From the NCBI GenBank assembly GCA_963989385.1, contig OZ022513.1, positions 23,563,928-23,627,927 of the forward strand: 64,000 nucleotides of DNA, given 5' to 3'. The stretch's first letter is position 1. Each line of letters starts with the position of its first letter. This DNA comes from Ctena decussata (Eukaryota > Mollusca > Bivalvia > Lucinida > Lucinidae). Position numbers and translations under genes: made by a program. Below the pieces are notes generated by a model, which searched no databases, was not told the DNA's origin, and saw only the letters and a program-made list of their open reading frames with translations. Below, one piece after another: positions 1-12,509 of the stretch.

Positions 1-86
1 GTAATATTTTGCATCTGCCCTCAATTCTCGTGCTAGTTCCGGTAAGTCACAATAAGTAACAACATTTTTTGTCCAGTCCAGCTTTT

Positions 87-123
<37 letters not shown>

Positions 124-579
124 TACATTGTTTTGAGAGGGCAACACAATTAGCTTGTCAGCTATTCTACCTTGTGACCCTCTGTAAATAACACTATATA
201 CATATATACATAATAATAAACACCATCATCACAAGTTCACAAAATAGGTGCAAACAAGAGTGCTGAAAAATATTTTCTGCTGTATAGCACAACTGCACTA
301 GTTTTAGCTGCAGACGGAACGCCAGAATTTCTTTTTGGACAAATAGTATCTTTTTTCAGTGTATAGACATTTTCATTGATATTCAGTTATTGCCACACTG
401 TGGGTAAAAATAGAAACTTTATTGTCAATCAACAGAAATGTGCATGATCATCCCCAGTACACAGTACATGGTAGACAGTGAACAGGACACATTCGAGAGT
501 ATACAGTTAGTATACATGTGCAGTGGCTCTTGGAAATGCGCAAAAGTCAACGTGGCATAGTAAAGAATAAACGTAATTT
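1..579. other. No recognisable gene
   Basis: No coding frame or known repeat is seen here. The only clear structure is a pure T tract at about 89-120. The rest is AT-rich unique-looking sequence. Confidence 0.6.
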
Positions 580-794
580 GAGCCGCGACACGAGAAAACC
601 AACAATGTGGTTGTGCGCCAATCGCAGACGCAGATCAGATCAGAACCTTCACTGTATGCATGGCGGTAGCTAAGACGCTTAGGTACTCTTTAAGCGCACA
701 GCAAAGACTCTGATCAGACTGGGCGGATGCCCAGACTGATCTGAGTCTTTGCTGGGCGCACATGCCACATGTCGGTTTTGTCCTGTCGCGGCTT
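580..794. mobile_element. Family P palindromic MITE, copy 1
   Basis: Starts with GAGCCGCGACACGAG and ends with its near complement. The two arms form a long hairpin, with the inner motif TCTGATCAGACTGGGCGGAT and its complement repeated on each side. The left arm has a deletion, so the copy is about 20 bp shorter than the ~236-bp type. The right end is mutated (GGCTT for GGCTC) and no target duplication is visible. No coding potential; non-autonomous DNA element by structure. Confidence 0.85.
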
Positions 795-1140
795 GTATGG
801 CTTGAGTTTTAGCGTTTGTTACGCTCGTAGTACAGCTGGCTCTGGATGCACTGGACATAAATCTCTCTTAATTGTTAATAACAGACTGACACAAAGGCAG
901 TCTGGTCGAAGCAAGGATAGCAATTTTGCACCGACACAATTAGTTTTATTGTGTCTAGACATTCAGTGCTAGTTGCCACGTAAAATGATTTTTAGGTGTA
1001 TGGATACACATTCAGAGGAAATAACTCTGCAATTATAATTGTGCCTCCTTCCTCAATTGGAGGCGGGGCATACTTTTCCTTTATGTCTTTGTTAGTGGAA
1101 TTATACCATTAACTGAGCCACACCTGGTAAACTATGTATT

Positions 1141-1284
1141 CAAGGATGTTACGAAACGAAAAAGAGATGAAACGAAACGAAAAAGAATCATAGTTACCAA
1201 ACGACCTGGTCATCAGGTCGTTTTGTGACTATGACTCTTTTTCGTTTCGTAACAGCTATTTTTTGTTTCGTAACAACCTTGTAT
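1141..1284. mobile_element. Foldback element with CGAAACGAAAAAG arms
   Basis: Outer ends CAAGGATGTTACGAAACG and its complement pair across about 140 bp. A second inner pair (AAACGACCTG / CAGGTCGTTT) surrounds a 5-base loop near 1212. GAAACGAAAAAG occurs twice in the left arm and is mirrored in the right. Small MITE-like palindrome; no target duplication could be fixed. Confidence 0.7.
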
Positions 1285-1326
1285 ATACAGTGTTAACCAG
1301 GGATGTGAACAGACTGCTTGGAAGGT

Positions 1327-1425
1327 AGTTCAGTTCAGTTCAGTTCAATTCTCCTAACGACGTTCCCCAAGTTGCTTAGCGGTACGTAACCACAGTTGCA
1401 CGGACTTGGCGCCGTGTAACGGTTT
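1327..1425 (-). mobile_element. Retroposon 3' end with (GAACT)n tail, copy 1
   Basis: On the minus strand this ends in a GAACT pentanucleotide repeat (seen on plus as TTCAGTTCAGTTCAG). The ~80 bp next to the tail match 6739-6835: both share ACGGTACGTAACCA-like and TGGCGCCGTGT cores with the tail at the same place. Two unrelated sites sharing one 3' end plus a short tandem tail suggest a truncated LINE or SINE. Its 5' part is not recognised. Confidence 0.55.
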
Positions 1426-2549
1426 CAGCGATTTGAAACATGCTTCATTTACCTGTGGAAAGAATAACTTAAAAAAAAATAAATAAAAATAACGATCATC
1501 AATAAAAATACGAGATAGAAGGAAGCGTTTGTTTATCGCGGAATATCTCTTTTCTATAAATCTAATTATAGCATCAGACTTGTCGCATGAAGTTTATATT
1601 TTGTAGACATTTTTCAAGTGTAGACTGTCATTGCTTAAATCTCGAGGGAAATTTAAGCCGTAGGTAGAAATATAATTATATTTTCCATCATGTGGGTTTG
1701 TCTTTAGCAAATTAAGCTTTCCGATAGTTATTGTTTTTAATGTCTCAAAGCGACCTTCAGATAACAACGCTATAGTACATGTACTATTCGCCAGCCGTAA
1801 GAGATTTTAAGACATATACTGGTTGCGGACCAGTGGCGGCCATATTCATTTTGCTCGCGCAGTTTCGTATTTGTTGCGTCATAGATTTGCAAATAAACAA
1901 AATAAAGGAATGCCTTCAAAAAAGGATCGGCAGGAATCGCGACCTATGAAACAGAAGATAAACAACTTCCCCTAGGAACACTCATACCAACAGCATTTTT
2001 TTTCCAGGGAACTATGACCCTTGACCCTCAATTAGTAGGGTCACTTGGGTTTGTATAATGAATGAGTTTGCACTGTCGAAATGTGACAGAGATCACAGTC
2101 TCACAACAGTACATGATTATTAAAAGTTAAAATTCACTTAGAAGTTTCGGAAATGCATCGTTCAGCACATGGCAACCGACATGGCCGCCACTTGTACAGA
2201 ATGTGCGTATTTTGTTGCGTGCTGATGACCTATTTCGAGAACCTGTTACAGGCGAACGTAACAGTCTACTTCAAACAATATATGTAAATTGATATGATAA
2301 CGACAGTAATGAACCATTAGTATTTTAATCAAATTATCGACTAACTAAATACCTGCAGTAGGTACAGCATATAAAAGGTGTTACAAAAAATTGCGCCATT
2401 GGTATAGCTTTGAAGTTGAACGATGAGTTCATTTTGTTTATCATGTTAAAGTTTATGCTGGAAGCTTTTATCAACTCTTCTTATACATACATAGTTAACA
2501 TGTTTATAAACATGGTTAATAACTCGCGCAAGGGTTTTAATAATGAAAT
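1426..2549. other. No recognisable gene
   Basis: AT-rich sequence without a supported reading frame or repeat. Confidence 0.55.
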
Positions 2550-2785
2550 GAGCCACGACACGACAAAACCAACAAAGTGGTTGTGCGCCCAGCGCAGACT
2601 CAGATCAGCCTGGGCATCCGCCCAGTCTGATCAGAGTCCTAGCTGTCCGCATGGAGGTAGCTTAGGCCCTTAGCTACCCTTTAAGCGCTTATCGAATACT
2701 CTGATCTAACTGGGCGGAAGCCAAGGCTAATTTGAGTCTGCACTTGGCGCAAAACCACTTTGTTGGTTTTCTCGTGTCGCGGCTC
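2550..2785. mobile_element. Family P palindromic MITE, copy 2
   Basis: Full-length 236-bp copy running GAGCCACGACACGAC to GTGTCGCGGCTC. The arms are almost fully complementary. The central loop carries GGTAGCTTAGGCCC / AGCTACC, which is itself partly palindromic. Flanks are AT-rich (AAAT left, ATTA right), not a perfect target duplication. A 26-base A tract follows at 2801-2826. Confidence 0.88.
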
Positions 2786-3744
2786 ATTAATATTTCTTGA
2801 AAAAAAAAAAAAAAAAAAAAAAAAAAACATCTTCGCAAGCCAAGGGTATGTACGTAAGAAATATTTTGCATCCCTTCTCATTGAGAGTTACCTCTTAAAG
2901 GAATGAAATATTTTACTCCTTTTTGGGCTATTTGTTTCTTTAAGAATAGACTGCCGTTTGGAAGGGCTTTGCCATTAATTTCTTATCTTTAATGTAACAG
3001 TAGACTCCATTTTTGAAGGGGTTAGTCGTGATGGAAACAGAGCAAGAAGACACAAAAGATGTCATCTTTTGCAAAAATGAAGAAAAAACATGAAGCTGTA
3101 CTCATATGCCCTAATCAATAAATGATGATTGTTGGTACACCTTTCACGGAATTTAAACGGTTAGAAAACTTTAAATGAACACGCGCTGAGCATTAATACT
3201 GCACCAGCAATGGACAATGGACAACAGCAAACATACTTAGATCTTTCTCTGTGACATTTGCTCAAATTTTACCCCTTAGATTTAATTTTATTGGACTTAT
3301 CATAGTTGTTCTCGCAAGAAAACGGCAAGTAAAAAGTTATCAATTTTCTAGCTGCAATCAGCTTTTTTTCCTCTGTATATACTGGCAGTCTAGTCCTTCA
3401 TGAAATTTCAGAGCTGATGAAAAAAATTAGAGCGGTAGATAAACCATGAGCTATGGCTGAATTCTGGCTGAGAAAGTATCAACGCATTGTGATATTAAAT
3501 GGGACATACGAGTGCATTTTCAACTACACTTAGATGCACAGTTAAACCATTATGTATTGGCCAAAAAAAGTACAAAATATTTGTCTAGTCAGTATAATCC
3601 GTCTCGAGAAGAAGCCTTTTTCATACTTCAGTGACTAGGGCATTTTCAAGTCGGCTTTTTTGCTTCCACTATCTGGCCGGGCATACGAAACCCAATCTTA
3701 AAGGATTTAAGGTGTTCGGAATAGTTATGTCTTACTGTCATTTT
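2786..3744. other. No recognisable gene
   Basis: After the poly-A tract, 2840-3020 is weakly similar to family B (reversed 'gagttacctcttaaagg' and 'tctttaagaatagac' phrases). The rest is AT-rich with no supported coding sequence. Confidence 0.45.
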
Positions 3745-3945
3745 TACAAAAGGAAACTCTTTTGTGTCTTCCTGTTGGCTGCCCTGGACAACATAGCCCT
3801 CCAAAATTGGATCTACCTTTAAATGAAAGAATTTGCTCCTAAATGAGCAAATTCTTTCGTTTAAAAGTTGACCCCATTTAAAGAGAAGGCAATATAGTGA
3901 ACTTACAGAACTGCTTCCCTGAATGTATACCCAATTATCATAAAT
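3745..3945. mobile_element. Family B palindromic repeat, copy 1
   Basis: The core palindrome at about 3811-3875 has AAAGAATTTGCTCC paired with GAGCAAATTCTTTC across a short loop, flanked by GGATCTACC and GTTGACCCC. The same layout (CCCTGGACAAC, then hairpin, then CTTCCCTGAA...TACCC) recurs at 36345, 45669-46545, 47150, 51605 and 62935. Weaker relatives lie near 2880, 9940, 23715 and 25315. No coding potential. Confidence 0.65.
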
Positions 3946-4487
3946 TGCATAAAAGCAAACTGGTCTGCGCATATGCGTGCACAGTCTGGTCAAGTCATGC
4001 CCAGTTTCCATATGCAGGAAGATATGTCCCCATAAGCTTTTCATATGAGGGCCTAAGTAAAATGAGCAAAAATGACAGTTCATTGGAAACCAGTAATTTG
4101 GGAAATTGTCCATTTGCAATAATGAGAGAAGATGACTTGGTTCTCTCGTGACGCCTGATTGAAACACTGCTTATTATCTCGTTGTAGAGAGTTATTATAT
4201 AACGGTCACGTACCTATTGCGAAATCTCTGTAGACTGGCTGGGATGATTCTTAAGCTTCTATGCGAGGTCGGACATTTATACTGAAAAGCTGATGTGAAA
4301 GTATATAATTGAAGACACCCAGGAAAGGCTGCAATAGCAAATGTACAACCCCCACAACCCCCTCCCCCGACCCCTCCCCCCCCCCCCCCCCCGCACCCGG
4401 CCCCGCCTTCCATCCAAGACACCGAAAGACGAAGAAGGGAGAAATGCAAACAACAAAACGTAAAGTGCATTTTTGAGGACTATATCT

Positions 4488-4725
4488 GAGCCGTGACACG
4501 ACAAAACCCACAAAGTGGCATGTGCGTCCAGTGAGGATCCAGATCAGCCTGGGCATCCACCAAGTCAGGTCAGAGTCTTTGCTGTCTGCAAACAGCTAGC
4601 TTAGGCCCTTAGCTACCCTATAAGCGCAGAGTGAAAATTCTGATCAGACTGGGCGGATGCCCAGGCTGATCTGGGACTTCGTTGGGCGCACATGCCACCT
4701 TGTCGGTTTTCTCGTGTCGCGATTC
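4488..4725. mobile_element. Family P palindromic MITE, copy 3
   Basis: GAGCCGTGACACGAC at the left, GTGTCGCGATTC at the right. This copy has the CATGCCAC subtype in the right arm rather than CAACCAC. It lies just after a C20 tract (about 4373-4392). No clean target duplication, and the ends have drifted. Confidence 0.85.
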
Positions 4726-5458
4726 ATATACTTTCTGGTCCCTTGAGAACATTTTGGCTCATCAGTTTGGAACAATTTTAAAGCATAGCTGACCCGAAGC
4801 TTATAATAAAGGGCTTGGGCAATGTTGCAGCATTTCATTCCTGTACATGAACAGACTCAATTTAACCGACTCTGCTATTTTCGTTGCTATCTTCGTTTCT
4901 CTAATACGGTTCTTGCTCCCAGACTGGGCTTTCCTTGAGAATTTATCAAACTGCATATGCTGTTAAGTGTAACCAGGGGCTTATGAAGTAGTTATAAGCT
5001 GGTGTAACAAAAAAAAACTTTAAAGGGAAGATTATATAATTTCTTGTCTTTTGGGATCGATGGGCTAGATCAGGGTCAGATTGAAAATAGAGGTCCACTG
5101 AAGCCAGTACATGTATTACATAATTGCACATGGAAAGAAAGAACCGATTAAATCGAGTATGATACTGCAGTCCCTGCTTTCAAAGAATCTCTCTGATACC
5201 GACCGACCTTGATCTTTCCAAAAGATAATTATGTTTTTTATAAGCTCACAAACGCAACGGTTACGAGATCAAGGTGTTTAAAGCTTTTATACTCCTACAC
5301 AGAGAAAGTGAATTGACAGACTAATGTCATTGCGGTCTTGTTAAACCAGCGACGTCGAGATGAAATACACTAACTGCGCAAGCTCAGGCAAGCCTGTGCA
5401 CATGCGCAGACTAATAAGAGAATCTGTCATCTTCATAGTCCAAATACTTCCGGAGCAA
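4726..5458. other. No recognisable gene
   Basis: No frame or repeat could be supported. Confidence 0.5.
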
Positions 5459-5514
5459 ACTGCGCATGCGTAAATCAGACTGCGCATGCGCAGTCTGATT
5501 TACGCATACGCAGT
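5459..5514. repeat. 56-bp near-perfect palindrome with NRF1-type core
   Basis: Arms ACTGCGCATGCGTAAATCAG pair with their complement around a central ACTGCGCATGCGCAGT. The core matches the palindromic NRF1 consensus (YGCGCAYGCGCR). The outer arms contain a second and third degenerate match, and CATGCGCAG also occurs at about 5402. Factor binding is inference; the palindrome is directly visible. Confidence 0.75.
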
Positions 5515-5735
5515 CCGTATTTTGCTTCCAGATGGGTTTTCTCATGGAATAACTCGCAGACATTACCATAAATCTCCATTTGTGTGACAAGACGAACAGC
5601 AGTATGACATTTAGAATCAAATAGCATCCTAGCTGTATCGCACTACGCTCGATTTGGTTTGGGATTCAAACAGGATGGGACAGAGCAAGAACCATTTCTT
5701 TGAAGTCAACGACTCGTTGAACATGAAGTATATTT

Positions 5736-5971
5736 GAGCCGCGACACGAGAAAACCAACAATGTGGTTGTGCGCCAAGCGCAAACTCAAATCAGCCTGGG
5801 CATCCGCCCAATCTGATCAGAGACTTCGCTAAGCGCTTAAAGGCTAGCTTAGAGTCTAAGCTACCCTCATGCGGACAGCGAAGACTCTGATCAGACTGGG
5901 CGGATGCCCAGGCTGATCTGAGTCTGCGCTGGGCGCACAACCACATTGTTGGTTTTCTCGCGTCGCGGCTC
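5736..5971. mobile_element. Family P palindromic MITE, copy 4, with ATTT duplication
   Basis: Full 236 bp, GAGCCGCGACACGAG to GCGTCGCGGCTC, flanked by ATTT on both sides (5732-5735 and 5972-5975). The asymmetric centre is inverted relative to copy 2 (GCTTAGAGTCTAAGC phrase), so this copy lies in the opposite orientation. Confidence 0.92.
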
Positions 5972-6738
5972 ATTTGTATCCACTCGTATGTGAATGCAGT
6001 ATATAATTTGTTGTGTACCGGTATCCGTTGAAGCCATGGATACGTTCCGCTGAGGTGCGGGGGAACTTCGTTACGAGAATTGAAACACAAACACACACAC
6101 ACACACTCTCTCGTTGTCTTTATTCCATCAGACAGCCGTTAAGAGTTTGAGAAATAATTGCTTAAACGTTACTGCGCCGAAGATTTTCAACAAGTAGAAG
6201 CAGGAATAGTGCAACCTTACATATTAATTTGTGTGTGTTCTACATTCTGCCTAAAATTTCTAAAATACACAAAATTCAGTGAAACTGACTATTTATTTCA
6301 TTCTAATAATGCCCATAAAACTTGCATTTTATTTTTATACTGCTCTCAAAAAGTAGGGGATAATTTGACAAAGAACGAGTACAGCATTAAATAATAATGG
6401 CAGGGTTGAAGTATTATTATCTATTAAAAGAACAATAGTCAACTGAAAATATCAATTTAAAACGGAAACAGTCACTGCAGGTCACGTGATCAATAGTGTA
6501 GTATGTACAAGTAGCTCAGAAAGGACTATGGGGTCTAGACAGCAATTTCGTATCGGCGAAATCAATTCTTTGGACATTCATGATGTTACAAACTGAAAAC
6601 ACCCACTTTGATAGGTTTGCTATAGAGTCCATGCAAATGCCACTATCGACAAGGCAATTCACCACACGATGACATTGTTTCTTGCCGTTTCGTTTTGTGA
6701 TGATTGAACATAAAAAAGTATGCGTATCTTTTTATTTT

Positions 6739-6835
6739 GTTCTGTTCTGTTCAATTCTCGTATCGACGTTAACCAAGTGGCTCAACGGTACGTAACCATT
6801 GTTGGACACACCTGGCGCCGTGTGTCCGTCCAAAT
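6739..6835 (-). mobile_element. Retroposon 3' end with (GAACA)n tail, copy 2
   Basis: Homologous to 1327-1425: ACGGTACGTAACCA and TGGCGCCGTGT are shared, and the same end carries a pentanucleotide run (TTCTGTTCTGTTCAATTC on plus, a GAACA tail on minus). Similarity stops within ~90 bp, as expected for 5' truncation of a retroposon. Confidence 0.55.
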
Positions 6836-7930
6836 GCGTATCTTTTTAAACGAAGCATTGGCTCTTTATAATGTTTGCTCAATCGTTGCTGTGCTAGATT
6901 CGTGCAAAATTTAAATGTAGAATACATGCCTTAAGATCATGTGACAAGATAAATTGTATCAATACGCACACTGGTGGTATCTATGAATATTCTGCTTTTT
7001 TGAATGTCTTAATATCCCTTATTTTTTTGTGAGCACTATAATTCAAAATAATTACATAATGCACGTTTATAGGTATTTTGTTCACTGTCACATATTAGTT
7101 CAGGCGGTAACTTCGTTTTCTTTTTTTCTTAGTCTTTTTCTTGTACAAGTAAAGGCCGTACAAGAAAATGATAGTGAAAACGGGGCTTCGCGAAAAGAAA
7201 CCCTTCTAGATTAGAACAGGCAAAATGATCGAATTTAAATAAAACATTCTGCTTTTACCGCATTTCCAACATTTTGACAGAACTGAGTCACTGACATAAC
7301 ATCATTTGATATTTTCACTGTCTACGAATGAGTAATTTGGTTGATGCACCTGAGTAGTAATTTTGCTAAGTGTATCCATATCTGTTTGTGAGAAATATGA
7401 TATTGCTGTCATTATGTCCAATATGCAGACTGGCAGACAAAAATAGCAGTAATTGTGCCTAGACTGTCCGTAATGAAAGGACACTGATGAAGGAGATAAG
7501 AGATGAACACCAGAGGCAGTACTATTTTGTTGTCAAAACTTTTGCAAATCTACTAATGAAGATTCCAGAAAGTGATGGAAATTATTTTCAAGAATCAGCA
7601 CATGAATGGTCAAATTACCAGTAGGCAGACAAGTATAGTTTTCACAAAAGCTTGGTCTGAGCTTAGCAACCGTTAATAGTTCTTGCTTATCAATCAAATA
7701 AACCATTGCAGCCACAAAAATCTAAATAAAACTTTTGTTTACATCTCAAAAGCCGACACTAAAAATCTCCTTTTGTGGATACCAAGCACGGGTGCGAGTG
7801 GTGGTTTTCATACCATTCCATGGTTGAAATACAGTTTAAAAGGCCGTAAATCACAAGTAATGCATTCATCTGTACCTTGCAATACATTCTGCTACCTTGT
7901 GATACTATTAGCGATCCTGCAGTATTTCAT
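6836..7930. other. No recognisable gene
   Basis: No conserved frame, inverted repeat or tandem unit was found. Confidence 0.5.
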
Positions 7931-7931
7931 A

Positions 7932-8163
7932 TGACCGCTCACGACAACTAAGCAAATAGCGCTTACGACATGTATACGAAAAGCTTATGGCCGCTCACGA
8001 CATCTAGGCGGAAAAAGCTCACGTCATTTATGCGAACAGTTGCATAACATTCAAGCTGCATTGTGGTTGATTAATGGCTGTGCTCCCGTATCAAAACAAT
8101 TACTGGATAGTCTACGGGCGTAGACAATAAAGTTTACGCCCATGTGCGTAGACAATAAAGTTA
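7932..8163. repeat. Short degenerate direct repeats
   Basis: Phrases of the type GCTCACGACATcTAggCGAAAA recur three to four times between 7932 and 8037 (~28-bp unit). Then GCGTAGACAATAAAGTT occurs twice (about 8119 and 8146). Degenerate minisatellite-like sequence; no protein is implied. Confidence 0.5.
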
Positions 8164-8851
8164 AGTCATCAGGTAGGTATAATTGTTACTGGATACCTTG
8201 ATTGTCGCAATAAGAGCTCTACAGAGGTTTTGATGTCTCTTTCTGATATCCGACTTTAAATGAAGCTTCTTTATTTTTCCCTTTATCTTTACCACATTTT
8301 GGTTACTAATTGATTAAGTATGTCGAAATGTGTCGAATGCTATCGTGATTATCAGGCAAATATATCTATCACTGGAGTTTATACCGTTTATCTGGCTAGC
8401 TGGTTGTTTATGTGTGCGTCGAACCCCATTAGAAAGAGATGCCAAACTGAGAAAAAATGCTATCTCTGAAAGTGCACCTATTCACCTAACTAAGGAGTTA
8501 CTTTGTAGGTCAAACTACTAAAATATGCAAGTGAAATTAAAGATAATGTTGAGCATGTGATACATATGTACAGTAAATGCAGAAGACTGCTTCCTGTTGG
8601 AGATCTTTGTTGTGCATTAGATACACAATTGATTTTAGTTTAGGTCATAAAAATGCCGAATTTCGTATTTTGCTTTTCATTATCAAGGCAGTTACTTCAT
8701 GTTGTTAACTTGCAAGCTTGAATAAACTATAAATGAAATAATTAGTTAATTACAGATACATAAATTAAATATGAAGTAAAGCAAAATCAATACCACCAAC
8801 AAACTCAACTACAAGAGCAAACTAAAAATAAAATAAAAGATGAATAATATA

Positions 8852-9220
8852 CCGTACAGATAATTTTCGCGGTGATCCATTTTTTGCGGTATTTCGCGGT
8901 CACTTAGAAACCGCGAATATTAAAATCGCGAAATAATTTCCTGTTTCCTACATAGTATATTCTGTAGACACAGTGTTCATATATTTTGCTTCTGTTTGCT
9001 CCGGTAATTGCTGGTACTTTTCACTCGAACAAGTTCATTCATTAACATGCGGCAGCCCTGCCGCAGGTTAATGAAAGAACTTGTTGGAGTGAAAAAGAAG
9101 TAGTTCTGCTTTTGGCGCATGTTGCTAATCGCGAAAATTAAAAATAGCGGAAATTAACGTTTATGAATTTGACCCTTAACCGCGAAAATTTGAACCCGCG
9201 AAAAATTACCGCGTATACAG
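8852..9220. mobile_element. TA-flanked MITE with CGCGAAAATT arms, copy A
   Basis: A 369-bp element with subterminal inverted repeats rich in CGCGAAAATT and CCGCGAA, bounded by TA on both sides. A central hairpin at about 9024-9095 pairs CGAACAAGTTC.. with its complement around TGCGGCAG/CTGCCGCA. A second copy in opposite orientation lies at 47311-47671. The TA target suggests mobilisation by a Tc1/mariner-type transposase (inference). Confidence 0.85.
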
Positions 9221-9703
9221 TATAATCGTACCTTTACGAAATTCAAAATATATAAAACACTAAATGATAAATATGATAAGGGGCAACCACTGTACTTACC
9301 GATAACTGACTCCATCTTATAATGTTCTGTGTGTTAACCTTTGGTTAAGGACAACTATCTTATAATAAAAATGAAATGGTAAGTATTGTGGACAATTCTA
9401 AGAAATGGATCGTTAACAATAGCTTATTGGATTCTGTTACTACAAAGACATCACTCCCTGCTTATTGGAAAATTTCTAAGTTTGGGATACAGTACATCAT
9501 AATAAATTCATTGTAATCGAGCCGATTGTAAAACAAAGGTGGACGAAAACCAGAGTTCCCGGGGAAAACCACTTGACCTTCCATACGCCGAACCATGCTG
9601 CGGTGTGAGACGTACTGTTTAAGTGTCATCATTCTTAACAACTAGGCAACGGGAGACAGGTTTTAATTACGACAAAATCAAGCAAAACCAACATATCGAA
9701 TAT

Positions 9704-9912
9704 GAACCGTGACACGACAAAACCAACAAAGTGGTATGTGCGCCAGCGAAGACTCTGATCAGAGTCATCGATGTGCGTTTAATGGGTAGCAAAGGGTCTA
9801 GTCTACCACCATGCCGACAGCGAAAACTGATCAGACTGGGCGGATACCCAGGCTGATTTGAGTCTTCGCTGGGTACATATGTCACTTTTTTGGTATTGTC
9901 GTGTTGCGTCTC
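9704..9912. mobile_element. Family P palindromic MITE, copy 5 (degraded)
   Basis: GAACCGTGACACGAC to GTGTTGCGTCTC. The left arm is shortened by about 30 bp, and the termini have several substitutions. An older copy by divergence; no target duplication remains. Confidence 0.8.
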
Positions 9913-11197
9913 AGTTATCATTAGCTTTAAGGTGAATAGGCACACTTTCCGTGGAAGCACGTATAACATTTTCTGTTTTATCTGTCTTCTCAGTGGAGTT
10001 AACTCTTAAAGTAAAGCAAATTCTTCCCTTTTTAGAGAAGTTCCACTTTTTAAAAGCTGCGTCGTTCAGGAAAGCAAAAGAAAAAAAGTAATAAGAATGA
10101 TAGGCCTAATTAATAAAAAAATAAGGCTGAAAAGTTGTTTCCCTTTGTATAAATGTATGAAAAACAGAGGTGCTCCCGGACAGCTTAAGGAATCTCATTT
10201 CAAGGTCTTTCTAATTGCTTGTACTGCAGTTACCCTAGTTGTAGGGACAAGTTAACCTATTACTATATTTGTCAAAAAAAGTTGAATAAATTCATTTTTC
10301 TATCGGATGTTGCTGAAAAAAATACAATGTACCGGCACAATGGTATACCATACAGAACTTACTCTTACTGCTCTTTTAGGGACAGTCTGGTCTGAGTCCG
10401 CACCGATGGCTTACACTTCCGCCCAAGTATTCAGAGCTATAACATTATTCTAAGCTATTTTAAGCACAATTAACGAAGTTACAATGTTATATTAAAGCTA
10501 GAATGAATTCTCGTGGCTGGTACTCAACACAGAGTCTTATAGCAGAAAATGAAATTAAAATGATAAACGCTCTTGAATGTGCAAGCAGTTTGCGACCATA
10601 CGTTTTCAGCTAATAAAAGAAAAAATATTGTCGACATGATGAGTTATATGAAGTAACATCCCTGCAGTATGAAGTTCTAAATAGCAAGCCGTCTCCCTGA
10701 CATACAGAGAAAAATGTTAACGTTTAATAAACAGAGAGGGAAAATAAAGCAGAAACATCCATCGACCATCACGAATACACAGTTCCGAGCCACACCCAGA
10801 TTTTCAATAAAGTCACCTGGTAGTGTAAACTAGCCAAACTGGCAATGTAAACGATAACTTAGCACGTGACATACTCTCACAAACAAAATCGCACATGTTC
10901 AATGTCTCACATGAATCTGTGATTTTACCTTACAGTTAATGTAGAGATCTATATCTGTTAAGAGTAGGCGTGGTTTTCGGAACCGTGACTATGTCACAGA
11001 GACCGAGTTTATACCTAATGTAAATCTCTGTTTTGTCCCGCCGAGCCTAAAGTCAGAACAATGATAGCCACCGACACATTTCTGAGGCTGTCAGTGCGCA
11101 TGATATTCACAGCCTGTTTTCGTTTTTTCTGTTCCAGTTTTAGATATATCGCAAGAACTACAAACACGAAAATATTTCTTATTCTTATATCCTCGAA
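9913..11197. other. No recognisable gene
   Basis: A faint family B relative may lie at 9940-10050. Otherwise AT-rich sequence with no supported frame. Confidence 0.5.
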
Positions 11198-12130
11198 TGA
11201 CCAGTTTCAGTGACCCTAACAGTATTATACACACAGTGGCAACGTTTCACATAAAAACAGGATTTCTTTAATGGGTTATTTTAGTGAGGCATTCTAACTT
11301 TTGAATGTTATCCAGATAAAGATGGAAAAGTTGAAACACTCAATTTCGGAGGCCTTTATTTCAGATACCTATATTTAGCTTACAGTATTAAAGTCGGACC
11401 AGTTTCAGTGACCCCCACTCATTTTCTATACAAGTTGCAATATGAAGCTGGTTGCTGTTGCTCAAAATTGAAACTCATAAACTGAAAATAAAAACATACT
11501 GAAGGCAATGGCTGCACATGCTTATCAAGAAAAAGATGACATCATGAAAATTAAGAAATACCCTGTCAAAATAAGGGTGTGTGGTTACAAAACAAACCAA
11601 AACTTGCATGCAAATACATTTTATCCAAATGTTTTTTATAGTATTTTATGTTGAAAACAATAGTAAAGAAATTTTCAACTAAGATTTAGTCCCTGGTCAC
11701 TTAATTTCAACAATATTTAAAAAGAAACTTTGCAGACTAGTTGAAAAGGCAGCTGTGCTGTTCTAAGGACAGCAATTATTTCAATACCATCAAATCAATG
11801 TTTAATGTATGTCATTTATATCTTCAGTTCTATAAACAAAAATATAACATGCTAGCTGACATATCCAAATAGAAAATAAATCAGAAATATTCCTCTGATA
11901 ATAAATTTGATTGGAATTTTACAGTGTAGAAAAAGTAATAAGAAAAAAGTATGAAAAATGGGGTTGTCATGAAAATCTGTATACTGTGAAGTTCTTCAAG
12001 GTAGAATGATGGTATTATCAAACCTGCACAAAGGCAATATAACTTAGTGTATTATTTGCTGCATCACTTTTTAAAAATATTGACAAAATTTAAAAGGTCA
12101 CTGAAACTGGTCAGTCACTGAAACAGGTCC
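11198..12130. mobile_element. Inverted-repeat bounded element(s), GACCAGTTTCAGTGACC ends
   Basis: TGACCAGTTTCAGTGACC at 11198 and a close copy at 11396 are mirrored by their complements at about 12092 and 12113. The pairs could be the ends of one ~0.93-kb element with doubled termini, or of two nested elements. The interior is AT-rich and non-coding, as in a deleted DNA transposon. Superfamily not assigned. Confidence 0.5.
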
Positions 12131-12509
12131 ACCTACGATACTATGTATCGGGCATACATACAATATCGTGAGGCTCTAAAATGTTTCCGTTTCCTATGAT
12201 AATAATATATTGGGTCTCCACTTTGACTGGTGCATTGTTAGGGTTTCAAGAGGCAGACAGTTATACAGTGAAAAAGAGTCGTGTTTGCTTATTCAGCATT
12301 ATCAGGAGATCTTACTTGCAGTTTCTTATAAAGCACAAAACTGCATTTCGTGCGGTGTAAGTATAAAAGACATTGTCAATAAGTGAGTGCTGTGGGACAG
12401 CCTGGTAAAGATTATTAGAGTCTAAATGTCAATAAAATGTCAAATGTCTGTGTGAGTTTATTATCATCACATTAGTTCTTCCCATGACACATGGGCGTCA
12501 ACACAATAT
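12131..12509. other. No recognisable gene
   Basis: No supported feature. Confidence 0.45.

Noticed and set aside
2410..2673. Recurrent open frames with MSRDTRKPTMWLCAQRRLRSAWASAQ-like peptides at many loci
   Set aside because: They fall inside family P MITEs and appear on both strands because the element is a palindrome; they are by-products of the arms, not genes.
4195..4556. Glycine-rich frames around 4195-4556
   Set aside because: Produced by the C20 tract and neighbouring C-rich sequence; no conserved domain, three overlapping frames.
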